DNA of 64,000 bases from Streptomyces sp. MBT65 (GTDB lineage Bacteria; Actinomycetota; Actinomycetes; Streptomycetales; Streptomycetaceae). Below are positions 1-9,052 of this stretch, in pieces. The stretch spans positions 1 to 64,000 of the forward strand of contig NZ_JAENRY010000012.1 in assembly GCF_016612545.1 (NCBI RefSeq), in the 5' to 3' direction. The stretch's first letter is position 1. Every line of letters begins with the position of its first letter. Below the pieces are notes generated by a model. The model was not told where the DNA came from. It saw only the letters and a list, made by a program, of their open reading frames with translations, and did no database searches. The position numbers and the translations under genes were made by a program.

Positions 1-1
1 G

Positions 2-376
2 CGGCCGGAGGTGGCGAGGAGGGTGCGGACCGTTTCGCGGGCGGTGCGGACCCTCCTCGCCACCTCCGGCCGCCCCGAACTCACGGACACGGCAATCCTG
101 TTGACCTCGGAAGCCGTCACCAACGCCATCAACGCCTGCAAGCTGGAGGGCCACCTAACCCCCGTAACCCTCCACGCAGGTTGGTCCAGCCCCCACCGTT
201 TCCGAGTCCTCATCCACGACGAGGCACCGGGCATCCCGAGGACCCGCACCCCCACCCCCACCGACGAGGACGGCCGAGGCATCCACCTCATCGCGCACGG
301 CGCCGACGCCTGGGGCGTGTGCACCCACGGCCCCGGCCGGGGCAAGGCGACCTGGTTCGAGCTGGGGAACCGATGA
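2..376 (+). CDS. ATP-binding regulator (HATPase, anti-sigma-like), 5' end outside window
   Basis: The reading frame is open to the left edge, so the start may lie outside the window; a GTG at 11 is the first possible internal start. The visible 121 residues look like the small GHKL ATPases of Streptomyces (RsbW/SpoIIAB-like). They contain an N-box-like SEAVTNAI, a G1-like DEAPGIP segment and a glycine-rich GRGIHLIAHGAD segment before the C-terminal strand. Such proteins usually bind a regulatory partner rather than act as classical kinases. The stop overlaps the region just before the next small ORF, suggesting a shared transcript. The partner is unknown. Confidence 0.75.
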   Translation, partial: RPEVARRVRTVSRAVRTLLATSGRPELTDTAILLTSEAVTNAINACKLEGHLTPVTLHAGWSSPHRFRVLIHDEAPGIPRTRTPTPTDEDGRGIHLIAHGADAWGVCTHGPGRGKATWFELGNR

Positions 377-377
377 C

Positions 378-557
378 ATGGGCGAGGACCTGTCGGTCGG
401 GACAACCCCCACGCCTGATGAAGCCGCCGAACGCGGGAAGCGCGCCCTGGCCCGTCTCGCGGCTCGCGCGGACTCCGGCGACTTCGACCTGTTGCTGGAC
501 AAGGAGTACCGGCGGCGGCCACACTCCGGCGCGAGCGCGAGTCGCCCCTCGCCATAA
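378..557 (+). CDS. small acidic hypothetical protein (59 aa)
   Basis: ATG at 378 lies one base after the stop of the ATPase-like gene, and the frame runs to TAA at 555-557. The product begins MGEDLSVGTTPTPDEAAERG and contains a predicted helix rich in Ala, Arg and Leu (RALARLAARA) followed by DFDLLLDKEYRRR. It has no recognisable domain. Tight linkage to the ATPase gene suggests translational coupling and possibly a partner role. Codon use looks like the host. A competing frame starting at 373 gives a Pro/Arg-rich product typical of a GC-rich shadow and was not used. Confidence 0.55.
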   Translation: MGEDLSVGTTPTPDEAAERGKRALARLAARADSGDFDLLLDKEYRRRPHSGASASRPSP

Positions 558-620
558 CCCCGCCGGGGCGCGCCCCGTCCCCTGGGCGTGCCGCGCCCCG
601 TCCCCGGTGTCCCCCGTCGG

Positions 621-2045
621 TCAGGCTTCGCTCACCGTCGGCAGTACGCCCGTCCGAGCCGCTTCCCCGTACCACCGCGCGCTCGACTTCGGCGTCCGCT
701 CCAGCGTCGCGTAGTCCACGTACACCGCCCCGAAGCGCTTCTGGTACCCGTACGCCCACTCGAAGTTGTCCATGAGCGACCACAGGTAATAGCCCCGTAC
801 GTCCGCGCCGTCCGCGATCGCGCGCCCTACCGCCGACAGGTGGCCGTGCAGGTACGCGATCCGCTCGGGGTCGTGGACCTTGCCCTCCGGATCCGGCTTG
901 TCGTCGTACGCCGCGCCGTTCTCCGTGACGTACAACGGCAGGCCCGGGGCCTCCCTCGTGTAGCGCATGATCAGCTCGTGGAGGCCCGTCGGGTCGATCG
1001 TCCAGCCCATCTCCGTGCGCTCGCCGGGCGTTTGGAGGAACGCCACGTCGTCCGCGCCCGGCCAGGGGGTGAACGCGCTCAGGCCGTGGCCGTCCGCGCG
1101 CGGGCCCACCGACGTCGAGGCCGCCGCCTCCACCGACGTCGGCGTGTAGTAGTTCAACCCCAGTGCGTCCAACGGCTGGTGAATGAGCGTCAGATCGCCG
1201 CCCCGGACGTACGACCAGTCCGTGATCGACCTCGTCGCGTCGAGAAGAGACTGCGGATACGAGCCGTGCAGCATCGGCCCGTGGAACACCCCGTTGGCCA
1301 GGTCGTCGATCTTCCGGGCCGCCGCCATGTCCTCCGGGGACAGGGAAGCGGGCCTGACCACCGCGGAGTTGAGGCTCACCGCGATCGAGTCGCGGGCCGG
1401 TATCGCGGACCGCAGAGCCGAAGTCGCCAGCCCGTGCGCCAAGTTCAGGTGGTGAGCCGCTCGTAGCGACGCCGCCGTGTCCGTACGGCCCGGCGCGTGC
1501 ACCCCCGAGCCATAGCCCAGGAACGCGCTGCACCACGGCTCGTTGAGCGTGATCCACTGCTCCACGCGGTCGCCCAGCGCCTCGCCCACGATCTGCGCGT
1601 ACTCGGCGAAGCGGTACGCCGTGTCGCGCTCCGGCCAGCCGCCCGCGTCCTCCAACTCCTGCGGCAGATCCCAGTGGTAGAGGGTGAGCGCCGGCTTGAT
1701 GCCCACCGCGAGCAGCTCGTCCACCAGACGGCGGTAGAAGTCCAGGCCCACCTGCACCGCCGGACCCCGCCCGGTCGGCTGCACCCGCGGCCAGGAGACC
1801 GAGAAGCGGTACGCCGTCAGGCCCAGGTCCGCCATCAGGGCCACGTCGTCGCGGTAGCGGTGATAGTGGTCGACAGCGATGTCACCGTGCTCACCACCGG
1901 CCGTACGGCCCGGCGTATGACTGAACGTGTCCCAGATCGAGGGCGTACGGCCGCCCTCCCGCACCGCCCCCTCGATCTGGTAGGCCGAGGTCGCGGCCCC
2001 CCAGAGGAAGCCAGGAGGAAAGGCCGCGGTCGTCAGGTCGGACAT
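621..2045 (-). CDS. GH1 beta-glucosidase (second BglC-type enzyme)
   Basis: The 474-residue product has the full length of a family 1 glycoside hydrolase. It carries the N-terminal signature [19 protein letters not shown], the acid/base motif [10 protein letters not shown] and the nucleophile motif LYVTENGAA. The C-terminal part contains [17 protein letters not shown]. There is no signal peptide, so it should act in the cytoplasm, splitting imported cellobiose or other beta-glucosides. It is a close paralogue of the GH1 enzyme at 7,478-8,941. ATG at 2045 was chosen because a GGGAG ribosome site precedes it and the longer frame has no support. Two CebR-like operators lie upstream (2045-2058 and 2085-2098), which implies co-regulation with cebEFG. 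Confidence 0.93.
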   Translation of the reverse strand: MSDLTTAAFPPGFLWGAATSAYQIEGAVREGGRTPSIWDTFSHTPGRTAGGEHGDIAVDHYHRYRDDVALMADLGLTAYRFSVSWPRVQPTGRGPAVQVGLDFYRRLVDELLAVGIKPALTLYHWDLPQELEDAGGWPERDTAYRFAEYAQIVGEALGDRVEQWITLNEPWCSAFLGYGSGVHAPGRTDTAASLRAAHHLNLAHGLATSALRSAIPARDSIAVSLNSAVVRPASLSPEDMAAARKIDDLANGVFHGPMLHGSYPQSLLDATRSITDWSYVRGGDLTLIHQPLDALGLNYYTPTSVEAAASTSVGPRADGHGLSAFTPWPGADDVAFLQTPGERTEMGWTIDPTGLHELIMRYTREAPGLPLYVTENGAAYDDKPDPEGKVHDPERIAYLHGHLSAVGRAIADGADVRGYYLWSLMDNFEWAYGYQKRFGAVYVDYATLERTPKSSARWYGEAARTGVLPTVSEA

Positions 2046-2058
2046 GGAATCGCTCCCA
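2045..2058 (-). promoter_or_regulatory. degenerate CebR-like operator fused to the ribosome-binding site
   Basis: Read on the minus strand the sequence is TGGGAGCGATTCCA, a 12/14 match to TGGGAGCGCTCCCA. Its GGGAG also serves as the Shine-Dalgarno, and its last A is the first base of the start codon. The same arrangement is found at the other GH1 gene (7465-7478). Confidence 0.5.
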
Positions 2059-2084
2059 TGGGGTCGGGTGGCGCCCATTATGCA

Positions 2085-2098
2085 TGGGAGCGCTCCCA
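2085..2098. promoter_or_regulatory. CebR-type operator, perfect palindrome TGGGAGCGCTCCCA
   Basis: This perfect 14-bp palindrome lies 40 bp upstream of the GH1 start codon at 2045. It is identical to the operator described for the cellobiose repressor CebR in Streptomyces. It indicates repression of this beta-glucosidase in the absence of cello-oligosaccharides. Confidence 0.85.
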
Positions 2099-2235
2099 CG
2101 TGCAAAGGGTGGTCCGTCCCTCCCTGGAAATCACCCAGGCCCTCCCGGCGCACCGCTCACGTGGATCCCCGATCCCCGCACACCGCTCGCACGGACCCCC
2201 GGCACACCGCGCACCTGGCTCCCCGGCACAACCAC

Positions 2236-3279
2236 TCACGCGGATTCCCGCACCACCAACCGCGTCGGCAGGACCACTTCGCGGTGATCGTCGCCGCGGT
2301 GGGCGATCTCGTGCAGCAGGAGGCTCGCCATGGTCCGGCCCATCTCCTCCAGCGGCTGGCGGACGCTGGTCAGCGGCGGATCGATGTGCCGGGCCACGAT
2401 CGAGTCGTCGAAGCCGACGACGGCGACGTCGTGGGGCACCCGCAGGCCTGACGCGCGTAGTTCCAGCACGGCGCCCGACGCCATCACGTCGGACGCGGCG
2501 AAGACCGCGTCGAGACCGGGTCGTCGGCGCAGCAGCTCCCGCATGGCCGCACGTCCGCCCTCCTCCCGGAAGTCGCCGTACGCGATCAGCTCCTCGTCGA
2601 CGACCATGCCCGCGCCCTCCAACGCCTCGCGGTAGCCGTCGAGTCGGGCCTGGGCCGCGTCCATGTCCAGCGGGCCCGTGATGGTGCCGATGGTCCGGCG
2701 CCCCTTCGCCAGCAGATGCTCGACGGCGCTTCTGGCGCCACCGCCGTTGTCCGCGCGGACGTGTCCGAGCGGCTCTCCCGGGCCGCGCCGGCCGGCGAGC
2801 ACCGTCGGAACGGAGAGTTCCCGCAGCCGGTCGGGCAGCGTGTCGCCGCTGTGGACCGAGAGCATCAGCACGCCGTCCACCCGATGGGCGGACAGGTACG
2901 TGGCGAGTCGCGCGTACTCCTTCTCGTCCGGCACCAGGACCAGCAGCAACTGCATTCCGGCGCTCGCCAGTTCGGCGGAGACGCCGCGGATGATCTCCGA
3001 GAAGTAGGGCTCGGAGAAGAGCCGGGCCTCGCCCTCGGGAACGACCACGGCGACCGAGTCGGTACGGCGGCTGGCCAGCGAGCGGGCGGCCGGGTTGGGG
3101 ACGTAGCCGAGTTCGGCGATCGCCCGCTCCACGGCCGCGCGGGTGGGGGCACTCACCTTGGGGGAGCCGTTGATGACCCGGGAGACCGTGCCGCGGCCGA
3201 CGCCGGCGAGGGCGGCCACGGCGTTCAGGGTCGGGCGCCGGACTTCCGCGCGCGGAGGCGGCTGCTCGGCAGGGGTCAT
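2236..3279 (-). CDS. LacI-family regulator (CebR-like), divergent from cebE
   Basis: The 347-residue protein has an N-terminal LacI helix-turn-helix (about residues 15-60; recognition segment GVGRGTVSRVINGSPKVS) and a periplasmic-binding-protein-like ligand domain ending with DPPLTSVRQPLEEMGRTMA. It is a paralogue of the regulator at 9,053-10,108; their recognition helices are nearly identical, so they probably bind similar operators. The gene is transcribed away from cebE across a 492-bp region that contains a near-palindromic CebR operator. It likely controls cello-oligosaccharide uptake. I cannot tell from sequence alone which of the two paralogues is the orthologue of characterised CebR. 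Confidence 0.9.
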   Translation of the reverse strand: MTPAEQPPPRAEVRRPTLNAVAALAGVGRGTVSRVINGSPKVSAPTRAAVERAIAELGYVPNPAARSLASRRTDSVAVVVPEGEARLFSEPYFSEIIRGVSAELASAGMQLLLVLVPDEKEYARLATYLSAHRVDGVLMLSVHSGDTLPDRLRELSVPTVLAGRRGPGEPLGHVRADNGGGARSAVEHLLAKGRRTIGTITGPLDMDAAQARLDGYREALEGAGMVVDEELIAYGDFREEGGRAAMRELLRRRPGLDAVFAASDVMASGAVLELRASGLRVPHDVAVVGFDDSIVARHIDPPLTSVRQPLEEMGRTMASLLLHEIAHRGDDHREVVLPTRLVVRESA

Positions 3280-3771
3280 TGTTCACCTTCCGGCGATCAG
3301 TGGGGGCTGGCCTCATTCTGGCCCAGAAATTCGGGCGAAGGCCCGGACGGACGGTGCCGGCTCCCCGTCCGCGCCACGGACCCTTGAACGACCTGCGTGA
3401 ATCCTGTGCGGGACCGGTCCGTGTCCGGTCGGTGACGCCTGGTGGAGCGACACATTCACGTGACGTACGGAACACGCTTACGCAACAACGCCGTTTTCAA
3501 GTCTTGACACCCGGCCCAGCACGAAGGAGTCTTCCGGCATGCCGCGTGGGAGCGGTCCCACGGAACCTCGGGGGCTCCCTCCCGTGTGCACCGAACCACC
3601 AACGGCCCGTCCCTCTATCTCGTATGAAACACCGTTGACCAGCACCTTTTCACCGCACGCCCAGTGCTGTGGGCTGGCCGCTGCTCGAAACGAGAGGGCA
3701 GGTCCGGATCGTCGAGCCTCGGCGGTCCGATTCCTGAGATCCCGTTCCCCACTGGAACAAGGAGTAGTGGA
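3280..3771. promoter_or_regulatory. divergent intergenic control region between the LacI gene and cebE
   Basis: This 492-bp stretch has no convincing gene. It holds a TTGACA hexamer at 3504-3509, a poorly conserved -10 about 17 bp further on (near 3527), the operator at 3547-3560, and an AAGGAG ribosome site about 8 bp before the cebE ATG at 3772. The operator falls just downstream of the likely transcription start, which would suit a roadblock type of repression. Confidence 0.5.
3547..3560. promoter_or_regulatory. CebR-type operator before cebE (TGGGAGCGGTCCCA)
   Basis: The site differs from TGGGAGCGCTCCCA at one central base. It lies 212 bp upstream of the cebE ATG, just downstream of a TTGACA hexamer. 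It is the expected main control site of the cebEFG-bglC operon. Confidence 0.8.
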
Positions 3772-5094
3772 ATGAGCATCACCCGTACCGCCGGCGGCCG
3801 CGGCCGCAGAGTGGCGGCCGTGACCACGACGGTCCTGACGGCCTCCGCCCTGTTGCTGACCGGCTGCAGCAGCGACGACAGCTCCTCGGACGCCAAGGAC
3901 TCGAACGGGAACATCACTCTCACGGTGGACGACTTCGGGCAGTTCGGCTACAAGGAAGCCGGCCTGTTCGCCCAGTACCACAAGCTGCACCCGAACATCA
4001 CGGTCAAGGAGAACACCACCGCCAACGAGCAGGACTACTACCCGAAGCTTCTTCAGCAGCTGAACACGGGCAGTGGCCTGGGCGATGTCACGGGCATCGA
4101 GGTCGGCCGCATCAAGGAGGTCGTCGACACCCAGGCGGCCAAGTTCGCCGACCTGAGCAAGACGATCAACGTGAGCGACTGGGTCTCCTGGAAGGAGAAG
4201 CAGGCCACCGCGTCGGACGGTTCGGTCATCGGCGCCGGCACCGACATCGGCCCGATGTCCCTGTGCTACCGCTCGGACCTCTTCAAGGCGGCGGGCCTCG
4301 CGAGCGACCGTGACTCCGTCGCCAAGGCCGTCGCGGGCGGCTGGGAGGACTACCTCAAGCTCGGCGAGAAGTTCAAGGCGAAGGCCCCCAAGGGCACGTA
4401 CTTCATGGACTCCGCGAGCGCCATGTACAACGCGGTCGTGGGTTCCTCCGCGCAGCAGTACTACGACGCTTCAGGCAAGGCGATCTACAAGAACAGCCCC
4501 GCCGTGCAGCAGGGCTGGGACCTGGCCGCGGAAGCCGCGTCCAAGAAGCTGACCGAGGGTCTGCCCCAGTTCGGCGACGCCTGGAAGGCCGCGCTGCGCA
4601 AGGGCACCATCGCCACCGTGGCGTGCCCCGCCTGGATGGCCGGCCAGATCTCCATCAACTCCGGTGACGCCTACAAGGGCAAGTGGGACATCGCCCGTGC
4701 GCCCGGCACCAGCGCGGCCAACTGGGGCGGCTCCTTCCTGGCCGTGCCCAAGAGCGGCAAGCACGTCAAGGAAGCCACCGACCTGGTCAAGTGGCTGACC
4801 GCTCCCGAGCAGCAGGCCGCCGTGTTCAAGGCGATCGGTGTCTTCCCGTCGAACAAGGGCGCCTACGAACTCGCCAGCGTGAAGAACGCGACGCTGCCGT
4901 ACTTCAACAACGCCCCGATCGGCCAGATCTACGCCGACGAGGCGAAGGCCATCCCCGAGGCCGTGCTCGGCGCGAAGGACGGCACGATCAAGGACACGAT
5001 CTCCACGCAGATCAACAACATGGAGGAGCGGGGCACCGCGCCCGCCAAGGCGTGGAAGGCCGCGACCGAGTCGATCGACAAGGTGATCGGCTGA
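3772..5094 (+). CDS. cebE: CebE-type cello-oligosaccharide-binding lipoprotein
   Basis: The 440-residue protein is an extracellular solute-binding protein of ABC family 1. A basic N-terminus and hydrophobic stretch lead to the lipobox LLTGC, giving a lipidated Cys32, followed by a Ser/Asp-rich linker. The mature part includes VDDFGQFGYKEAGLFAQY and the family-typical VFPSNKGAYELAS. It should capture cellobiose or cellotriose at the cell surface and pass it to the permeases encoded next. The start at 3772 has a good AAGGAG site. Substrate assignment rests on the operon with a GH1 enzyme and CebR-type operators. Confidence 0.9.
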   Translation: MSITRTAGGRGRRVAAVTTTVLTASALLLTGCSSDDSSSDAKDSNGNITLTVDDFGQFGYKEAGLFAQYHKLHPNITVKENTTANEQDYYPKLLQQLNTGSGLGDVTGIEVGRIKEVVDTQAAKFADLSKTINVSDWVSWKEKQATASDGSVIGAGTDIGPMSLCYRSDLFKAAGLASDRDSVAKAVAGGWEDYLKLGEKFKAKAPKGTYFMDSASAMYNAVVGSSAQQYYDASGKAIYKNSPAVQQGWDLAAEAASKKLTEGLPQFGDAWKAALRKGTIATVACPAWMAGQISINSGDAYKGKWDIARAPGTSAANWGGSFLAVPKSGKHVKEATDLVKWLTAPEQQAAVFKAIGVFPSNKGAYELASVKNATLPYFNNAPIGQIYADEAKAIPEAVLGAKDGTIKDTISTQINNMEERGTAPAKAWKAATESIDKVIG

Positions 5095-5101
5095 CACAGG
5101 C

Positions 5102-5137
5102 CGCGGTGCGGGCGACCCGGCGGGCGCCCGCACCGCG
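5102..5137 (+). terminator. intra-operon hairpin after cebE
   Basis: A perfect 13-bp stem (CGCGGTGCGGGCG at 5102-5114 pairing with 5125-5137) with a 10-nt loop starts 7 bp after the cebE stop. No T-run follows. Such hairpins after binding-protein genes commonly stabilise that mRNA segment or cause partial termination, giving more binding protein than permease. Confidence 0.6.
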
Positions 5138-5382
5138 TCACGTGCGTGGGACCGTGCGGCGGCTCCTGCCGTAGGCGCGGGGCCCGGACGGCCTCGGTGC
5201 CCCGCATCGGCCCCGGTCGTCAAGTGCCGGTCCTTTCAGCGGTGTTCGGCGCACACTCACCGGACACCGCCGCACCGTGTCCGCCGGGACCGGCGACCCG
5301 AGTTCGACGACGTGCCCCAGACCGGATCTCCGGTCCTCGCCCCGCCCGTACCCCGGCCGAGATCCAGGGAAGGACTTCCTCC

Positions 5383-6375
5383 GTGGCAACCACAACCCCC
5401 ACACGGGGTGCCCCCGCCCCGCCACCCGGCGGCTCCGGCACCGCGTCGAACCCGCCCAGCGTGTGGCGCACCCGGCTGTGGCGCTTCGACGACAAGGCGT
5501 CGCCGTACGCGTACATCGCCCCCTTCTTCCTCATCTTCGGTGCCTTCGGCCTCTACCCGATGCTGTACACGGGCTGGATAGCCCTGCACCGGGTGGAGAT
5601 GACGAGCCTGGACCAGTCCGAGTGGGTCGGCTGGCACAACTTCGCCACGATCCTCCAGGACTCCGAGTTCTGGACCGCCGTCACCAACACCTTTGTCATC
5701 GGCGTCATTTCGACCGTCCCGCAGCTCCTGATGGCCCTGGGCCTGGCGCACCTGCTCAACTACAAGCTGCGCGCCAGCACGGTCTGGCGGACGGTGATCC
5801 TCACCCCGTACGCCACCTCGGTGGCGACCGCGGCCCTCGTCTTCGCCCTGGTCTTCCGGGCCGACGGAGGTCTGCTCAACTGGGTGCTGCACTTCGTCGG
5901 CATCGGCAACACCGACTGGGGCAACGGGGAGTGGACGTCCAAGATCGCCATCTCGATCATCGTGATCTGGCGCTGGACCGGCTACAACACCCTGATCTAC
6001 CTGGCGGCCATGCAGGCCGTGCCCGCCGACCTGTACGAAGCGGCCTCGATCGACGGAGCGACGCGCTGGCAGCAGTTCCGCAAGGTGACCGTTCCCTCGC
6101 TGCGGCCGACGATCCTGTTCACCATCGTCATCTCGACCATCGGTTCCATGCAGCTGTTCGGTGAGCCGCTGCTGTTGCAGGGCGGCACGCTGGGCTCCAC
6201 CGGGGGGAGCGAGCACCAGTACGAGACGCTCAGCATCTATCTCTTCAACTACGGCTGGAAGCTGGGGCACTTGGGCCCGGCCGCGGCCGTGGCCTGGGCC
6301 ATGCTCGTCCTGCTCCTGCTCATTGCCCTGATCAACTGGATCGTCGGCCGGTTCGTGCGCAACAGCGCGGCCTGA
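5383..6375 (+). CDS. cebF: CebF-type sugar ABC transporter permease
   Basis: The 330-residue integral membrane protein has about six transmembrane helices, beginning near SPYAYIAPFFLIFGAFGLYP. The binding-protein-dependent permease EAA loop is present (YEAASIDGATRWQQFRKVTV), which contacts the ATPase. GTG at 5383 was chosen for the GGGAAGG ribosome site before it; the longer open frame upstream covers the cebE hairpin region. It forms the membrane channel together with the next gene. No ATPase gene lies in the operon, as expected for systems energised by the shared MsiK ATPase of Streptomyces. Confidence 0.9.
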   Translation: MATTTPTRGAPAPPPGGSGTASNPPSVWRTRLWRFDDKASPYAYIAPFFLIFGAFGLYPMLYTGWIALHRVEMTSLDQSEWVGWHNFATILQDSEFWTAVTNTFVIGVISTVPQLLMALGLAHLLNYKLRASTVWRTVILTPYATSVATAALVFALVFRADGGLLNWVLHFVGIGNTDWGNGEWTSKIAISIIVIWRWTGYNTLIYLAAMQAVPADLYEAASIDGATRWQQFRKVTVPSLRPTILFTIVISTIGSMQLFGEPLLLQGGTLGSTGGSEHQYETLSIYLFNYGWKLGHLGPAAAVAWAMLVLLLLIALINWIVGRFVRNSAA

Positions 6376-6389
6376 CGGGAGCGATATCG

Positions 6390-7310
6390 ATGACCACGAC
6401 CAGCCCCACCCAGACCGCGCCGGACCTCGACCCGGCGCCGCTTCCCGTCACCCCGGGCAAGGGCCGCCGACGCTTCAAGATCGGCGCCGGCCAGCAGCTC
6501 AAGGGCGGCCCGTTCACCTACGCCACCCTGATCGTCGTAGGCCTGTTCTCGATCTTCCCGCTGTACTGGACGTTGGTGGCCGCCTCGCACGACCAGCAGC
6601 GGGTCCTCGACAGCCCGCCGCCGTTCCTGCCGGGCGGCCGGCTGTGGAGCAACCTCCAGGCGGCCTGGGAACAGGCCCACTTGGGGAAGGCGATCGTCAA
6701 CACCGTGATCGTGGCGGGCTGTATCACCGCCGCCACGCTGTTCTTCTGCACCCTCGCCGGCTACGCCTTCTCCAAGATGCGTTTCCGCGGCCGTAGCGTC
6801 CTGATGACCGCGGTCATCGCCACCCTGACGATCCCGCCCCAACTCAGCGTCGTACCGCTGTTCATGATGATGGCGGACATCGGCTGGGGCGGAAAACTGG
6901 AGTCGGTGATCTTCCCGACCCTCGTCGGCGCCTTCGGTGTCTTCTTCATGCGCCAGTACCTGTCGGAGGCCCTGCCGTACGAACTCATCGAGGCGGCCAA
7001 GGTGGACGGGGCGTCCAACATCCGCATCGTCTGGAACGTGGTCCTGCCCGCCGCGAGGCCCGCGATGATGGTGCTCGGGATGCTCACCTTCGTCCAGGCG
7101 TGGAACGACTTCTTCTGGCCCTTCCTCGCCCTGAACCAGGACAACCCCACCATCCAGGTGGCGCTCGGCCAGCTCAGCGCCTCCTACACCCCCGACCAGA
7201 GCATCGTCATGGCCGGGGCGCTGATCAGTACCCTGCCGCTGCTGCTGGTGTTCGTGATCTTCGGCAAGCAGATCATCGGAGGCATCATGGCGGGCGCCGT
7301 CAAGGGCTGA
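6390..7310 (+). CDS. cebG: CebG-type sugar ABC transporter permease
   Basis: The 306-residue protein is the second permease of the CUT1-type transporter. It has about six membrane helices, starting at [19 protein letters not shown], and an EAA loop reading [20 protein letters not shown]. The ATG at 6390 lies 14 bp after the cebF stop and has a GGGAG ribosome site, so the two genes are cotranscribed. It partners with CebF to import cello-oligosaccharides delivered by CebE. Confidence 0.9.
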   Translation: MTTTSPTQTAPDLDPAPLPVTPGKGRRRFKIGAGQQLKGGPFTYATLIVVGLFSIFPLYWTLVAASHDQQRVLDSPPPFLPGGRLWSNLQAAWEQAHLGKAIVNTVIVAGCITAATLFFCTLAGYAFSKMRFRGRSVLMTAVIATLTIPPQLSVVPLFMMMADIGWGGKLESVIFPTLVGAFGVFFMRQYLSEALPYELIEAAKVDGASNIRIVWNVVLPAARPAMMVLGMLTFVQAWNDFFWPFLALNQDNPTIQVALGQLSASYTPDQSIVMAGALISTLPLLLVFVIFGKQIIGGIMAGAVKG

Positions 7311-7464
7311 CGCCGAGCCGCCGACTGCCGCTCGCGCAGGCCCAGTTCACCGTCCCGTACGGCCCGCTCAGCACGCGGGCCGTACCCGGCCGGGCGCCCG
7401 TCGTCGTGCCCCGTCCGCTTCCCCTCACCGCCGGATCGCCTTCCGGCCCTCACTCACTCCACTC

Positions 7465-7478
7465 CGGGAGCGCTCACA
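7465..7478 (+). promoter_or_regulatory. degenerate CebR-like operator merged with the bglC ribosome site
   Basis: CGGGAGCGCTCACA matches the TGGGAGCGCTCCCA palindrome at 12 of 14 positions. GGGAG acts as the Shine-Dalgarno, and the terminal A is the A of the bglC ATG (7478). This mirrors the site at the paralogous GH1 gene (2045-2058), so the overlap is probably selected. Confidence 0.5.
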
Positions 7479-8941
7479 TGACTGCCGTACGACACGAGAC
7501 CAAGGCCGCGTCGGCCTCCGTCACCTCCTTCCCCCCGGGCTTCGTCTGGGGTGCGGCCACCGCCGCCTACCAGGTGGAGGGCGCCGCCGCCGAGGACGGC
7601 CGGACCCCTTCCATCTGGGACACCTTCAGTCACACGCCCGGGAAGGTGCGCAACGGCGACACCGGTGACATCGCCGCCGACCACTACCACCGGTACCGCG
7701 ACGACGTGGCGTTGATGAAGGACCTCGGCCTGAAGGCGTACCGGTTCTCCATCTCCTGGTCCCGGGTGCAGCCCACCGGACGCGGACCCGCCGTGGAGCG
7801 GGGTCTCGACTTCTACCGCAAGCTCGCCGACGAACTGCTCGCGGCGGGCATCACCCCCGTCGCCACTCTCTACCACTGGGACCTGCCGCAGGAGTTGGAG
7901 GACGCGGGCGGCTGGCCGCAGCGCGACACCGCACACCGTTTCGCCGACTACGCCGAGATCATGGGCCGGGCCCTCGGGGACCGCGTCGGCCTGTGGACCA
8001 CCCTCAACGAGCCGTGGTGCAGCGCGTTCCTGGGCTACGGCTCCGGTGTGCACGCCCCCGGCCGCACCGACCCGGCGGCCACCCTGCGCGCCGCCCATCA
8101 CCTCAACCTGGGCCACGGCCGAGCGGTCGGGGCACTGCGCGAGGTCCTGCCGGCGTCCGCGCAGACCTCCCTCACCCTCAACCTGCACCAGGTGCGCCCG
8201 CTCACCGGCAGCGCCGAGGACACGGAGGCCGCCCGCCGGATCGACGCGGTCGGCAACAGGATCTTCACCGGACCGGTCCTGGACGGCGCCTACCCCGAGG
8301 ACCTGCTCACCGACACCGCGCACCTCGTCGACTGGACGGAACTGGTGCGGGACGGCGACCTCGCCGAGATCTCCCGGCCCATCGACGTGCTCGGCGTCAA
8401 CTACTACGCCCCGACCGTGGTCTCGGCCGGCGACGGCTCCGGCACCACCAAGAACGACGGCCACGGCGCCAGCGAACACTCCCCGTGGACCGGCTCCGAG
8501 CACGTGGACTTCCACCTCGCCAACGACCGGCTCACCGCGATGAACTGGGCCATCGACCCCAGCGGACTGCACACCCTGCTGACCGACCTGGCCGCCTCGC
8601 ACCCGCGGCTGCCGCTGATGGTCACCGAGAACGGCGCCGCGTTCGACGACTACGTCTCTCCCGAGGGCCGGGTGAACGACCCGCAGCGGATCGCCTACCT
8701 GCACTCCCACCTGGACGCCGTCCGCCGGGCCATCACCGACGGAGCGGACGTGCGTGGCTACTTCCTCTGGTCGCTCCTCGACAACTTCGAGTGGTCCTAC
8801 GGCTATTCGAAGCGTTTCGGCGCCGTCTACGTCGACTACTCCACCCAGCGCCGTATCCCCAAGGCGAGCGCCCACTGGTACGCAGGGGTGATCCAGGGGA
8901 ACGCGCTGCCGTCCGCCGGTGAAGCCGGTGAACACGGGTGA
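7478..8941 (+). CDS. bglC: GH1 beta-glucosidase BglC, last gene of the ceb operon
   Basis: The 487-residue cytosolic enzyme has the family 1 signature [19 protein letters not shown], acid/base motif [10 protein letters not shown], nucleophile motif [11 protein letters not shown] and the C-terminal [17 protein letters not shown]. It should hydrolyse imported cellobiose or cellotriose to glucose. It follows cebG after 167 bp and carries an operator-like sequence overlapping its start codon, so it may be regulated both with the operon and separately. It is strongly similar along its length to the enzyme at 621-2,045, a sign of local gene duplication. Confidence 0.93.
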   Translation: MTAVRHETKAASASVTSFPPGFVWGAATAAYQVEGAAAEDGRTPSIWDTFSHTPGKVRNGDTGDIAADHYHRYRDDVALMKDLGLKAYRFSISWSRVQPTGRGPAVERGLDFYRKLADELLAAGITPVATLYHWDLPQELEDAGGWPQRDTAHRFADYAEIMGRALGDRVGLWTTLNEPWCSAFLGYGSGVHAPGRTDPAATLRAAHHLNLGHGRAVGALREVLPASAQTSLTLNLHQVRPLTGSAEDTEAARRIDAVGNRIFTGPVLDGAYPEDLLTDTAHLVDWTELVRDGDLAEISRPIDVLGVNYYAPTVVSAGDGSGTTKNDGHGASEHSPWTGSEHVDFHLANDRLTAMNWAIDPSGLHTLLTDLAASHPRLPLMVTENGAAFDDYVSPEGRVNDPQRIAYLHSHLDAVRRAITDGADVRGYFLWSLLDNFEWSYGYSKRFGAVYVDYSTQRRIPKASAHWYAGVIQGNALPSAGEAGEHG

Positions 8942-9052
8942 GGCCCGGCTCGGCGGGCGAAAGCCCCACTTGAGGGGAGAGGATGGAAGCGGGGTGTTCG
9001 GGCCCGGCTGTTACATTCCTGGCCTGAAAGCTGCGAACGGAAGGCGGCGACC

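Noticed and set aside
588..2681. Long plus-strand frames (588-1466, 1497-2681) opposite the GH1 and LacI genes
   Set aside because: Arg/Pro-rich products typical of antisense frames in GC-rich DNA; no domains, and the minus-strand frames encode clear enzymes and a regulator.
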